A stretch of 45,712 bases of DNA from Dehalococcoidia bacterium. GTDB taxonomy: Bacteria; Chloroflexota; Dehalococcoidia; Dehalococcoidales; UBA1222. The position numbers and the translations under genes are program-made. The stretch lies in contig WREQ01000008.1 of NCBI GenBank assembly GCA_009779255.1, forward strand, positions 1 through 45,712, read 5' to 3'. Below are positions 16,428 through 25,131 of this stretch, in pieces. The stretch's first letter is position 1. Each line of letters opens with the position of its first letter. Under the pieces are notes generated by a model. It did not search any database, had not been told where the DNA came from, and worked only from the letters and a program-made list of their open reading frames with translations.

Positions 16428-16439
16428 TGGAGTCTGCGT

Positions 16440-16516
16440 GGCGCATTCGTCTAGAGGCCTAGGACACATCCCTCTCAAGGATGAGATCAGGGGTTCGAAT
16501 CCCCTATGCGCTACCA
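16440..16516 (+). tRNA. tRNA-Glu (anticodon CTC)
   Basis: Full cloverleaf: acceptor GGCGCAT / ATGCGCT (G-U at the first pair), anticodon stem CATCC / GGATG with loop CTCTCAA giving anticodon CTC, T-arm GGGGTTCGAATCCCC, and an encoded CCA end. It reads GAG codons. A promoter lies upstream and an intrinsic terminator follows, so it is a single-gene unit. Confidence 0.95.
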
Positions 16517-16528
16517 CTCATATCGACC

Positions 16529-16555
16529 AAAAGCCCCCGTAAGCGGGGGCTTTTT
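16529..16555 (+). terminator. Intrinsic terminator of tRNA-Glu
   Basis: Stem AAAAGCCCCCG / CGGGGGCTTTT with loop TAAG, running into five Ts. Confidence 0.9.
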
Positions 16556-16635
16556 CGTTGACAATATCAAGAGAGGCTGAAGGACAAGCAGACAGAGGCC
16601 GTCATCTCAAGCAGGGCTAAGCGCAGGATGCCCCT

Positions 16636-17367
16636 CTACACTTCCAGGTCGACCCTGGCCTCGTCAATCAGCTTTATGTAATCCAGCTTGAAACCAAGGG
16701 ACTGCGCCGCCTCAATGTCGGTCCGATAGGGCTCGCCAATGAATATCTTGCCCACCGGCGCACGCTCGCCGTTGACCAAGTCGTTCTTGCCGACAAAGCG
16801 GTCGGTGGCTTCAATAATGCCAAGGTCAAAAGGAATGGTGTAATACAGGTCTGCCAGCACCTTGTCGATGCCAAGATCATACAGTTCCTCCCACCCACCT
16901 CTGGTGCCAGTGCCATAACGAAGCGACGGCATCAGTCCCAGCAGATTGGCGATGGAAAGCCGCCCCGCACCGCCGACAGCCTTGGCTGGAGTGACGCTGA
17001 TAAGATAATCGCTGGACAGAATCACGTTGGGCACCATAAAAGTGGCCATTGCCAGAGGCTTGAGTAGCGGGTTTTCCACCTCCACCAGTGTAATATCGCG
17101 CACGTCCAGCGTCAGCACACGTGGAAAGTCATAGCCCAGCGACCGATACACCGGCGCCATCGGCGCGCCGGAAGGCGTGCCGTCCATAATCAGGATATCA
17201 GCATCACTTATCTGGCGAATGCCACTGATGAGCGATTCCATCATTTCGCGGCTGGTAGTGACCGGATACGGGGACGATAACCCGGCGGTCGGCTTTATCA
17301 GCACACGGCGCGCCCGCGCGATAGAAGGCGGCGCCTTGAACACAAATTCCCCTGAATAATGAAACAC
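16636..17367 (-). CDS. DUF362-domain protein
   Basis: 243 residues matching the DUF362 family (VLIKPTAGLSSPYPVTTSRE near residue 22, then DADILIMDG and the region around VTPAKAVGGAGRLSIANLLG). Many family members carry 4Fe-4S ferredoxin motifs; this one has no cysteine at all, so it cannot bind a cluster by itself. Function of the family is not established. ATG 17367 has GGGGAGGA 13 nt upstream. It has its own promoter (17448-17477) with a leader of about 75 nt and no operon partner on this strand. Confidence 0.75.
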   Translation of the reverse strand: MFHYSGEFVFKAPPSIARARRVLIKPTAGLSSPYPVTTSREMMESLISGIRQISDADILIMDGTPSGAPMAPVYRSLGYDFPRVLTLDVRDITLVEVENPLLKPLAMATFMVPNVILSSDYLISVTPAKAVGGAGRLSIANLLGLMPSLRYGTGTRGGWEELYDLGIDKVLADLYYTIPFDLGIIEATDRFVGKNDLVNGERAPVGKIFIGEPYRTDIEAAQSLGFKLDYIKLIDEARVDLEV

Positions 17368-17447
17368 CTATATCCTCCCCGAATCCCCTGATTCGAGTAC
17401 AACCAAACAACAACCGGGGGACGCGCCACACCGAGGCAAATCCCCCT

Positions 17448-17477
17448 TGTATACATTAATTGTAGCATTATCGTCAA
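17448..17477 (-). promoter_or_regulatory. Promoter of the DUF362 gene
   Basis: On the minus strand TTGACG (17472-17477), 18-bp spacer, TATACA (17448-17453). The rest of the gap up to tsaE (17478-17713) shows no gene; the track's extension of the tsaE frame through it lacks a start signal. Confidence 0.5.
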
Positions 17478-17713
17478 ATAATTGGAATAGGGAAAAGCCT
17501 TATCACCAGAAATATTCTTTGAAATCATGGCTTCACCGGATTCCAGAACGCGCTGACATTGGATTGCGGCCTGTTTCGTGATGTGACAGGACAACTCAAA
17601 GCAGTAATCACCGACATGGACGGAGATATCGTCCGTGGCCCGGACGAAAACCGCCGGTGGCATCCGTCCATTCAACAAAAACAAGATCATCACGTCCAAC
17701 CCCCTTCCCATGT

Positions 17714-17719
17714 TATAAT
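17714..17719 (+). promoter_or_regulatory. tsaE -10 box, leaderless transcript
   Basis: TATAAT lies 7 nt before the tsaE ATG, with no Shine-Dalgarno sequence in between. Confidence 0.5.
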
Positions 17720-17726
17720 CCAGACA

Positions 17727-18245
17727 ATGACTAATTTTGAAAACCCGGTTGCCACCCAGCCACCCGTCCGATTGGTCAGCCGCAGCCCCGAAGACACGCA
17801 GCGACTTGGACACATCATCGGAGCAGTGGCGCAGGCAGGCGACATCGTCTTGCTAAACGGGCCTCTGGGGGCGGGCAAGACCTGCCTGACACAGGGCATC
17901 GCGCTGGGGCTGGGTGTGAGCGAGGGAACTTCCAGCCCATCCTTCGTGCTGATGCGCGAGTTCGCCGGACGCCTGCCGCTGTACCATATGGACCTCTACC
18001 GGCTGGAAGGAGCGGAAATCAATGAACTGGGGCTGGACGATTACATATTCGGACAGGGGCTGTGCGTTATTGAGTGGGCGGAAAAAGGCTCCGTGCTGAT
18101 GCCAGAGGAACACCTGTCAATCAGCCTTGACTATGCCGGAAACGATCAGCGAATCATCGAGATTTCCGCATCCGGAAACCGGTACTCCACCATGATGACA
18201 AAAATCGCCTCCGGACGCGGCGCCGGGAACAGGGATAAAGACTAA
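17727..18245 (+). CDS. tsaE: tRNA threonylcarbamoyladenosine synthesis ATPase TsaE
   Basis: P-loop ATPase that powers or resets the TsaB-TsaD complex making t6A37 in ANN-decoding tRNAs. Walker A is GPLGAGKT in LLNGPLGAGKTCLTQGIA, then SPSFVLMREF, YHMDLYRL and IEWAEKG, all family hallmarks. 172 residues from ATG 17727; the track's start at 17559 adds 56 residues without family similarity and lies upstream of the -10 box. The stop is directly followed by the tsaB-type ATG, so the two t6A genes are coupled. The C-terminal tail (GNRYSTMMTKIASGRGAG) is a short non-conserved extension. Confidence 0.92.
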   Translation: MTNFENPVATQPPVRLVSRSPEDTQRLGHIIGAVAQAGDIVLLNGPLGAGKTCLTQGIALGLGVSEGTSSPSFVLMREFAGRLPLYHMDLYRLEGAEINELGLDDYIFGQGLCVIEWAEKGSVLMPEEHLSISLDYAGNDQRIIEISASGNRYSTMMTKIASGRGAGNRDKD

Positions 18246-19604
18246 ATGTATCTTGCTATAGACACCACCGGCGACTGTGCCGGCCTAGCACTTCATGAGA
18301 ACGGCAGCCTGCTGGCCGAGCAGTCATGGAAATGTGGCAAAAACCACACCGTTGAGCTTTTGCCGCGCCTCACCGAACTGCTTGTGCGAACGAACCGGGT
18401 CGTCACGGATATTAAAGGTGTGATTGCAGCGCGCGGGCCGGGCAGCTTCAACGGGCTGCGAGTTGGGCTTGGAACGGCCAAAGGGCTGGCCTTCGGCCTG
18501 AATGTACCCATCGTGGGAGTTTCCACACTCGAAGCGGCGGCATGGCAGCACGCCGCAGCGGGGCTTCCCGTCTGCGCCATCTTGGACGCCGGCAGAGGTG
18601 AAATCGCACATGCCGTCTACCAATTGCGGGAAACGGCGTGGCTTCGTCTCGTCCCAGAGAGCCTGACTACGGTGCAGGAATTATGTGTACGGACTGAAGA
18701 CCGCACCATCTTCTGCGGAGAGCCACTGCCGACCATGCTCGATGAAATTCGCGCAACACTGAGGGACATGGCCGTCATCCCATCTGCGAAGGAAATGTCG
18801 AGACGCCCGGCATTCCTTGCCGAACTCGGCGCGAAGCGGTTGGAAGCAGACGATACTGATGATGTGGCCGCACTCCAGCCAATTTATCTGCGCCGCCCCA
18901 ATATCAGCCAACCCAAATCAAAAGCTGCAGGCGAGGGACAACGCCGCCCGGATTTCTACATCATTTGGGATATGGACGGCACCATCGTGGACACCGCCGA
19001 CCAGCATTACGCCGCCTGGAAACAGATCTTTGCGAAACGTGGCATCGTTTTCACGCCGGAAGATTTCAAACGGGGCTTTGGCTTGCGAAACGATACCATA
19101 ATCCGCGACATTATGGGGGCGGAAACCTGTGGGGAAACAGTCGATGCCATCAGCAGCGAAAAAACACTGCTTTTCCGCGATGCCATAAAGCGTGACGGCG
19201 TCAAAGCCATGCCGGGGGCAGTTGAATTGCTTAAAGCGCTCCACGAGCAGGGTGCGCCCATGGCGGTAGCTTCATCCGCACCCCAGCGCAGCATCGAAAC
19301 CTTTCTTGACATGCTGGATATAAGCATGCTTTTTGGCGCTATCGTCAGCGGAGATGAGGTAAAAAATGGCAAACCCGACCCTGAGATTTTTCTCACCGCC
19401 GCACGTAAACTAGGCGCGACACAGAAAAACTGCGTGGTTATTGAAGACGCAGTGGGCGGCGTGGCGGCAGCCAAAGCTGCCGGCATGCGTGTCGTGGGAG
19501 TAGCCGCCAGCCACCCGCGAAAGAGTCTTGAATCGGCGGATATAGTGGTAAAATCGCTTTCCGAGCTGGTAGCCGGAGATATTGAAAAACTGGCACGAAG
19601 CTGA
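18246..19604 (+). CDS. tsaB: TsaB fused to a HAD-family phosphatase
   Basis: Two domains in one 452-residue chain. Residues 1 to about 215 are TsaB, the ASKHA-fold partner of TsaD for tRNA t6A37: MYLAIDTTGDCAGLAL, ARGPGSFNGLRVGLGTAKGLAFG, ending LQPIYLRRP as TsaB proteins do. After a linker (SKAAGEGQRR) comes a complete beta-phosphoglucomutase-like HAD hydrolase: motif I DMDGTIVDT, motif II ASSAPQRS, motif III KNGKPDP, motif IV VIEDAVGGV. All catalytic aspartates are present, so it should be active; its substrate is unknown. No stop or restart separates the parts. The fusion may be stoichiometric convenience or a real link to tRNA modification. Confidence 0.9.
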   Translation: MYLAIDTTGDCAGLALHENGSLLAEQSWKCGKNHTVELLPRLTELLVRTNRVVTDIKGVIAARGPGSFNGLRVGLGTAKGLAFGLNVPIVGVSTLEAAAWQHAAAGLPVCAILDAGRGEIAHAVYQLRETAWLRLVPESLTTVQELCVRTEDRTIFCGEPLPTMLDEIRATLRDMAVIPSAKEMSRRPAFLAELGAKRLEADDTDDVAALQPIYLRRPNISQPKSKAAGEGQRRPDFYIIWDMDGTIVDTADQHYAAWKQIFAKRGIVFTPEDFKRGFGLRNDTIIRDIMGAETCGETVDAISSEKTLLFRDAIKRDGVKAMPGAVELLKALHEQGAPMAVASSAPQRSIETFLDMLDISMLFGAIVSGDEVKNGKPDPEIFLTAARKLGATQKNCVVIEDAVGGVAAAKAAGMRVVGVAASHPRKSLESADIVVKSLSELVAGDIEKLARS

Positions 19605-19661
19605 GATACTATCACGGCAAAACTATCCGGATATCCGGTATTTAATCACGGAGGAATCTGA

Positions 19662-20090
19662 ATGGAACGTTCACTAGTACTGGTAAAGCCCGACGCCGTG
19701 GAGCGAGGCTTCAGCGGCGCCATCATCGGCAGGATTGAAGAGGCCGGCATGAAGCTGATAGCGCTCAAGATGCTCAAGCTCAGCCGCGAAAATGCGGAGC
19801 AGCACTACTCCGTACACAGCGAAAAGCCGTTTTTCCCGGGGCTAATCAACTACATCACCTCCGGACCAATCATGGCCGCCGTCTTCGAGGGAGAAGACGC
19901 CATTAATACCATCCGCAAGGTAATGGGCGCCACCAATCCTGAAAAGGCCGACACCGGCACTATCAGGAAAGATTTCGGGACGGACATTGAGCGCAACGCC
20001 GTGCATGGCTCTGACGGTCCTGAGACTGCGGCTCAGGAAATCAAACTCTACTTCAGCGGTATTGAACTGCAAAACTACGCCCGCAAGTAG
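19662..20090 (+). CDS. ndk: Nucleoside-diphosphate kinase
   Basis: Transfers the gamma-phosphate from ATP to NDPs through a phosphohistidine. 142 residues. N-terminus MERSLVLVKPDAVERG and the active site NAVHGSDG with its histidine; ADTGTIRKDFG and GATNPEKA are also conserved. GGAGG lies 8 nt before the ATG. It follows the TsaB-HAD gene after 57 nt and may be co-transcribed; it converges on rsfS. Confidence 0.95.
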   Translation: MERSLVLVKPDAVERGFSGAIIGRIEEAGMKLIALKMLKLSRENAEQHYSVHSEKPFFPGLINYITSGPIMAAVFEGEDAINTIRKVMGATNPEKADTGTIRKDFGTDIERNAVHGSDGPETAAQEIKLYFSGIELQNYARK

Positions 20091-20202
20091 GAACGATACA
20101 CGGGGGGAGGACACAGGGTACTCGGTCAGGATGCATCGGTTTCCGGTCATGGGTCAGGAGACCGCCGCGTGCTGATTATAACGGCAGTGCCGACGCAAAG
20201 GT

Positions 20203-20562
20203 TTAGGCTATCCTCATCACCTGCTTGGCGGCGCTCCACATCTGCTCCAGATTGTAGTATTCACGCTCACGCGGGGAGAAGACGTGTACGATAATGTCGC
20301 CGTAATCAATAAGCATCCAGCCAGAACCGGCTGAACCTTCGCGGCGCAGTGGCTGAACATCTGATTTTTTGAGATGTTGCACGATTTCATCTGCGATAGC
20401 GGTAAGCTGGCGCGGCGAATCGCCGCTGACGATGACGAAGTAATCGGCGAAATCGCATACGCCGCTGATGTCCAGCAGTGTAATGTCGCCGGCCAGCTTG
20501 TCGCTGGCGATTTCCGCAATGTCGCGGGCTGTATCCAGTGAGTTATTTGACAAATCTTCCAC
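20203..20562 (-). CDS. rsfS: Ribosomal silencing factor RsfS
   Basis: Binds uL14 on the 50S subunit and blocks subunit joining when nutrients are short. 119 residues from GTG 20562. The track start adds 33 residues that run through a TATAAT box (20576-20581), so I take the GTG 13 nt after it. Family motifs: DITLLDISGVCDFADYFVI, SGDSPRQLTAIADEI, GWMLIDYGDIIVHVF and REYYNLEQMW. No clear ribosome-binding site, so the mRNA leader would be only a few nucleotides. The usual neighbour nadD is absent. Confidence 0.9.
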   Translation of the reverse strand: MEDLSNNSLDTARDIAEIASDKLAGDITLLDISGVCDFADYFVIVSGDSPRQLTAIADEIVQHLKKSDVQPLRREGSAGSGWMLIDYGDIIVHVFSPREREYYNLEQMWSAAKQVMRIA

Positions 20563-20742
20563 TCCGTCCGCCTGAATTATACCACGGCACATTGTTGTTG
20601 TTACAGCCGCGGATAGCAACCAGATATTAGCTTCTGGCTTCCTCCCCTCTCCCCATGTCATTCCGGCGCCCCCCTCCCCCTCCCCACAAATTTCTACCAG
20701 ATTCCGAGTTGTAGGGCGTGAATATCGAGCACAGCCCCATAC

Positions 20743-20845
20743 AAATCCATACTGGAGGCTCGCCTCAGCGAGACTAAGGATCTGGGACGATTGTTACACC
20801 TCCCCACCACCTCCGGATGCTTTGCGACTATCCAACATGGATTTA
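20743..20845. repeat. Decayed copies of the palindromic repeat
   Basis: AAATCCATACTGGAGGCTCG matches the inner arm and following sequence of the array A/B unit, and CCGGATGCTTTGCG...CATGGATTTA matches it in opposite orientation. Two partial copies face each other, much diverged. The flanking 20563-20742 has only the rsfS upstream region and C-rich sequence. Confidence 0.55.
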
Positions 20846-21046
20846 CGCCACTTCCACGACAGCGAGCATTCGGTTATGCTGAATGAGTTTGTTGAAAAAA
20901 TCCATGCGCATGAGTGTGCCCGCAAGGGCAGTATTTAAACGACATAGCAGGTAGAAATCTTCTTTAATTTCGTTGATCGGTACGTTACCACGCATTTCGG
21001 TGAAGTGAACCTAACGCCCGAAGAATTGGAATCTATCTCCTCTTGA
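20840..21046 (+). pseudogene. Remnant of a large serine recombinase C-terminus
   Basis: One frame reads DSEHSVMLNEFVEKIHAHE, then ARKGSI-stop-TT-stop, then QVEIFFNFVDRYVTTHFGEV and NLTPEELE before a final stop at 21044. This resembles the C-terminal tail (DUF4368 type) of Tn4451/TnpX-like serine recombinases, where a 'vekI.vHe' helix is followed by 'q.v.IyfnFiG'. Two in-frame stops (TAA 20936, TAG 20945) and no catalytic domain show it is dead. It abuts the decayed repeats, marking an old mobile-element site. Family assignment is by eye. Confidence 0.45.
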
Positions 21047-21133
21047 ATCTGTCTTCCCTCCACCCCCCATCACTCGTCTTGCAGCAGAGAGTCGTTTCCC
21101 TCTTTTGCCTCCCTACTGATATACTTCATATAA

Positions 21134-21958
21134 ATGACACTGCTTTTCGGCACCGCCGGCATACCCGATAGCACCTGGCCAAGAGATACTGGCGAAGGCA
21201 TCCGCCGTATAGCGGCTCTGGGGCTGGACTGCATGGAAATTGAGTTCGTGCAAGGGGTTTATCTCGACGAAGCCCACGCAAAAGCCGTATCAGGCATCTC
21301 TAAAAACAACCATGTCAGACTCTCGGTGCATGCGCCGTATTACATCAATTTCAATGCCCACCAGCGCCCCAAACTGCATGCCAGCAAGGGGATTCTGCAC
21401 AAAGCAGCGAAAACAGCTCATCTCTGTGGAGCCGGTAGTATCGTCTTCCACCCCGGATTCTATCTCGGCGACGACTCCGAAACAGCCTATCAGGCCATCC
21501 GGACTGCCCTCGGCGAGGTGCTGGAAAAGCTGGATGAGGATTTGAATCCCATCACGCTGCGCCCAGAAATCTCCGGCAAACCGACCCAGTTCGGCAACCT
21601 CGATGAGCTGTTGCGGCTATCGCAGGAACTGCCGCGGGTAGCTCCCTGCATCGACTTCGCCCACTGGCACGCCTATTCCGGCGGCAACAACTCCTACGCC
21701 GAATTCTGCGGACTTATCAGGGAAGTACGCAAGAAATTGGGAGACGCCGCCATTGCTGACATGCATATCCACATTTCCGGAATTGAATACGGCAAAGGCG
21801 GCGAGAAAAAACATCTCAGCTTGCGCGAGTCCGACTTGAAATACGAAGAGCTGCTCCAAGCGCTGAAGGACGAGAGCTGCGGCGGCATGGTCATCTGCGA
21901 AAGCCCCACCCAGCAGGAAGACGCCCTACTGCTCAAGGAAAGCTACCTGAAACTCTAA
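21134..21958 (+). CDS. Endonuclease IV-like TIM-barrel protein (AP endonuclease family 2)
   Basis: 274 residues with most metal-site landmarks of endonuclease IV (Nfo): SVHAPYYINF, VFHPGFYLG, RPEISGKPTQFGNLDELL, CIDFAHWHA, MHIHISGIEYGKGGEKKHL and CESP. The trinuclear Zn ligands are therefore largely present, pointing to cleavage at abasic sites. The protein belongs to the divergent short branch rather than the E. coli type, so a sugar isomerase-like role is the alternative. TATACT lies 8 nt before the ATG without a ribosome-binding site (leaderless pattern). Its end overlaps that of the convergent TSUP gene by 4 nt. Confidence 0.8.
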   Translation: MTLLFGTAGIPDSTWPRDTGEGIRRIAALGLDCMEIEFVQGVYLDEAHAKAVSGISKNNHVRLSVHAPYYINFNAHQRPKLHASKGILHKAAKTAHLCGAGSIVFHPGFYLGDDSETAYQAIRTALGEVLEKLDEDLNPITLRPEISGKPTQFGNLDELLRLSQELPRVAPCIDFAHWHAYSGGNNSYAEFCGLIREVRKKLGDAAIADMHIHISGIEYGKGGEKKHLSLRESDLKYEELLQALKDESCGGMVICESPTQQEDALLLKESYLKL

Positions 21959-22839
21959 CCGATTATCCCCAGAACCAGCATGCGCGCCCCCGCCATGGCC
22001 AGCGCCAGCGCCAGCAACCTCATCAGCAGTGGACCTTTGACGCGGCGCGATAGCCATGCGCCCAGTTGCGCTCCGGGAATAACGCCCGCCGCTATCGGAA
22101 GCAATATCGTCCATACCTGCGCGTAAGCGCCGGAGACGGCGTGGGTCAGTGTACCGGTAAGGCCGGTGAATACCAGGATGAAGTGAGAGGTAGCGGTGGC
22201 GACATGAGCAGGGAAACCCAGCAGATATATCAGTGCCGGCATATGAATGATGCCACCGCCAATGCCCAGCAGCCCAGCGATGAAGCCGGTAGCGAAGCTG
22301 AGAGCAACCCCCAGCGGCCGGTTTACAGAATATGAGAAGATTTCGCCATGACGATCGGTGATCGCAACCGGCGCACCCCTGCCTGATGCAAACGATACCG
22401 TCCGCCGCGGTTTTGTCCAGATCAGCACAGAGAACATCAGTAGCGCGGCGCCGAAAATGGATTCAAAGGTCTTCTGCGGTATATGCCCAAGCACCCACAC
22501 CCCCAGCACCGTGCCCGGCACCGTCGCTATGGCAAACAGGAAGCCGCTACGGTAATCGATGCGACGTAGCCGCATGTAAGCCGCCGTTCCAGACAGAGCA
22601 TTGATAAAAACCACCGCCATGGTAATACTGGTAAGCACCCTCGGGTCAGCGCCGGGATAAATCAGCAGCAGGATGGGCGTCAGTACCACCGCCCCGCCAA
22701 TGCCAACCAGCGTGCCGTAGGCACCGGCAAAGAATCCCAGTCCCACCAGAAAAACAATTAAAACCGCGCCGTTCAAAAGCTCAGGGCTACCCATATAGTA
22801 ATAGAGTAATATTAAGGCGGCGAGAAAGCAAAACGGCAT
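21955..22839 (-). CDS. TSUP (TauE/SafE) family membrane transporter
   Basis: Multi-pass inner-membrane permease of the sulfite/organosulfonate exporter family. Duplicated signature: GAYGTLVGIGGAVVLTPILL in the first half and GFIAGLLGIGGGIIHMPALIYLLG in the second, each starting a four-helix bundle, with a soluble loop between. The substrate (sulfite, sulfoacetate or other sulfur anion) is unknown. The start is uncertain: the track's TTG 22971 gives a long non-membrane extension; ATG 22839 and ATG 22794 are both plausible, neither with a clear ribosome-binding site. Divergent from ftsH. Confidence 0.85.
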   Translation of the reverse strand: MPFCFLAALILLYYYMGSPELLNGAVLIVFLVGLGFFAGAYGTLVGIGGAVVLTPILLLIYPGADPRVLTSITMAVVFINALSGTAAYMRLRRIDYRSGFLFAIATVPGTVLGVWVLGHIPQKTFESIFGAALLMFSVLIWTKPRRTVSFASGRGAPVAITDRHGEIFSYSVNRPLGVALSFATGFIAGLLGIGGGIIHMPALIYLLGFPAHVATATSHFILVFTGLTGTLTHAVSGAYAQVWTILLPIAAGVIPGAQLGAWLSRRVKGPLLMRLLALALAMAGARMLVLGIIG

Positions 22840-23012
22840 GGTATCGGGACAAGCCGGTCGCTCAACTTGCGGCAGCGCCAGTTTCAACGTACTGGCCGTT
22901 TCGTCCAATTGTCTCCTTCTGCCATTCCAGCCTCTGCGGGAACAGATAACAAACAGCAGACAATGATGCAAGAGGAAACGAAGCTCTTCCGCCCTGCAAA
23001 GCGTAGCTTTAT

Positions 23013-23020
23013 GTTATACT
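23013..23020 (+). promoter_or_regulatory. ftsH extended -10 promoter
   Basis: TGTTATACT gives an extended -10 (TATACT at 23015-23020), followed by a short leader with TTAGGAG before the ATG. Confidence 0.5.
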
Positions 23021-23047
23021 TAACAAGAGACTACTTAGGAGCTTTCC

Positions 23048-24991
23048 ATGAAAATTAACTGGAAACGCAGCATCCTCATCTACCTGATTATCGTTATGGC
23101 TGCGGTAACCTTTTTTACAGTGGTACTGCCCAGCACCGGTACAAAGCCAGAGAAAATCGCCATCTCGGAACTGGTGACTATGTCGCAGAACGGCACCATA
23201 ACCCGCATTGAAATCAAAGGCGACACCCTGACCATTACCGGCACGGACGGCAAAACATATGTCACCAGCAAGGAGAACGGCTCCACTATTTTCGACATCA
23301 GCGGACTCGCCCTTGATGGTGTCGAAGTGGAAGTAATCCCACCTTCCGGCATCGACTGGGGCAGTATTTTGCTTTACATTGTGCCTTTTACTCTGTTAGG
23401 AATCTTCTTCCTGTTCATCTTCAACCAAGCCCGCGGCACCAACAATCAGGCTATCAGCTTCGGCCGCTCGCGCGCGCGCCTGTTCAATGCGGACAAGCCC
23501 ACCGTCACTTTTGATGACGTGGCTGGCGTCGAGGAGTCAAAACAGGACATGCGCGAGGTTGTGGAATTCCTGAAATCGCGCGAGAAATTCCATGCACTTG
23601 GGGCACGTATTCCCAAAGGCGTGTTGCTGATTGGCCCGCCAGGTACCGGCAAGACGCTGCTGGCTAGGGCTGTGGCCGGCGAGGCCGGCGTGCCGTTCTT
23701 CTCCATTTCCGGCTCCGAATTCGTGGAAATGTTCGTGGGCGTGGGCGCCTCACGCGTACGCGACCTCTTCGACCAAGCCAAGCGCAACGCCCCATGCATC
23801 ATCTTCATTGACGAGATTGACGCCGTCGGACGTCAGCGCGGCGCTGGTCTGGGCGGCGGCCACGACGAACGCGAGCAGACGCTCAACCAGATACTGGTGG
23901 AAATGGACGGCTTCGACACCAACACCTCCGTAATCGTGATGGCCGCCACCAACCGCCCTGATATTCTCGACTCAGCGCTGCTGCGGCCCGGCCGCTTTGA
24001 CCGCCGCGTGCTGCTGGACCGCCCCGATATCCAAGGTCGCGTCGCCATTCTGAAAGTGCATACCCGCGGCAAGCCAATCGCACCAGAGGTTGATTTTGAA
24101 GTCATCGCTCGACTCACGGCGGGTTTTTCCGGTGCTGACCTCTCCAATTTGGTGAACGAGGCAGCCATTCTCTCAGCACGGCGCAACAAGAATACTATCG
24201 AAATGAACGAGCTTGAGGAAAGTATCGACCGCGTGCTGATGGGACCTGAACGCAAGAGCCGCCGCATGACCACCAAAGAGAAGGAGCTTACCGCTTACCA
24301 TGAGGCCGGACACGCACTGGTGGGGCATCTTTCGAAGAACCTGGAGCCTATCCGCAAGGTGACCATCATCCCGCGCGGCATGGCGGGCGGCTACACCAAG
24401 CCGCTGGCCGAAGACCGGCTGTACTACACCCGCTCCTATATTGAAGATACCCTGGCCATGGCGCTAGGAGGACGCGTAGCAGAGGAGCTGACTTTCGATG
24501 AGATGTCCACCGGCGCATCGCAGGACATCAAAGAAGCCACTGACATGGCGCGCCGCATGATCACCAACTACGGCATGAGCAAGACGCTGGGACCACGCAC
24601 CTTCGGACAAAAGGAGGAGATGGTATTCCTGGGGCGCGAAATTACCGAACAGCGAGACTATGGCGACAAGATGGCCGATGAAATTGACGCCGAGGTCAAC
24701 CGCATAATACAAACGGCGCACGACACCGCACTGAAACTGCTCACCGATAACCGCGCCAAGCTGGAGCAGCTGGCCAAAACGCTGCTGGAAAAAGAAACCT
24801 TGGAAGGACCGGATCTGGACGCAGTTTTCAACACACCGCCCGACGAGGCGCCTCAGTCTGCAACACCAGCCACCGCCAAGCCTCCTGCAGCCACTCCAGA
24901 AGAGGATAAGGGCAAGGCTAAACCACGGGCGCACAAAAACCCACTTGGTGAATATCTCGACAACCCCCGGCCTAATCAGTCGCCGGCATGA
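23048..24991 (+). CDS. ftsH: ATP-dependent zinc metalloprotease FtsH
   Basis: Membrane-anchored AAA+ protease degrading misfolded membrane proteins and short-lived regulators. 647 residues. First span about 9-28, periplasmic domain, second span about 108-127 ([19 protein letters not shown]), then the AAA module: Walker A GPPGTGKT near residue 196, Walker [14 protein letters not shown] with [19 protein letters not shown], and the zinc site HEAGH near 418. A proline/alanine/lysine-rich tail (from about residue 600) is variable in this family. AGGAG lies 7 nt before the ATG. Single gene with its own promoter. Confidence 0.97.
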   Translation: MKINWKRSILIYLIIVMAAVTFFTVVLPSTGTKPEKIAISELVTMSQNGTITRIEIKGDTLTITGTDGKTYVTSKENGSTIFDISGLALDGVEVEVIPPSGIDWGSILLYIVPFTLLGIFFLFIFNQARGTNNQAISFGRSRARLFNADKPTVTFDDVAGVEESKQDMREVVEFLKSREKFHALGARIPKGVLLIGPPGTGKTLLARAVAGEAGVPFFSISGSEFVEMFVGVGASRVRDLFDQAKRNAPCIIFIDEIDAVGRQRGAGLGGGHDEREQTLNQILVEMDGFDTNTSVIVMAATNRPDILDSALLRPGRFDRRVLLDRPDIQGRVAILKVHTRGKPIAPEVDFEVIARLTAGFSGADLSNLVNEAAILSARRNKNTIEMNELEESIDRVLMGPERKSRRMTTKEKELTAYHEAGHALVGHLSKNLEPIRKVTIIPRGMAGGYTKPLAEDRLYYTRSYIEDTLAMALGGRVAEELTFDEMSTGASQDIKEATDMARRMITNYGMSKTLGPRTFGQKEEMVFLGREITEQRDYGDKMADEIDAEVNRIIQTAHDTALKLLTDNRAKLEQLAKTLLEKETLEGPDLDAVFNTPPDEAPQSATPATAKPPAATPEEDKGKAKPRAHKNPLGEYLDNPRPNQSPA

Positions 24992-25131
24992 TGCGAAAAC
25001 GGCTCTTCGTTGTGCCAGTTGCCTGCCTGTAACGGCAACTGTGTGCTATCGTAACGTGATTGGAATAGCTTTTGTCAATGTGGCTCAGATTACAACCCGA
25101 ACTGTACGCATTGGTTATTTTTGCGTATTTA

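Noticed and set aside
16440-16556. tRNA-Glu as an integration site for an island
   Set aside because: No integrase gene or repeated tRNA 3' end was seen nearby.
17298-17813. 171-aa minus-strand ORF over the tsaE upstream region
   Set aside because: Overlaps both the DUF362 gene start and tsaE and shows no family features.
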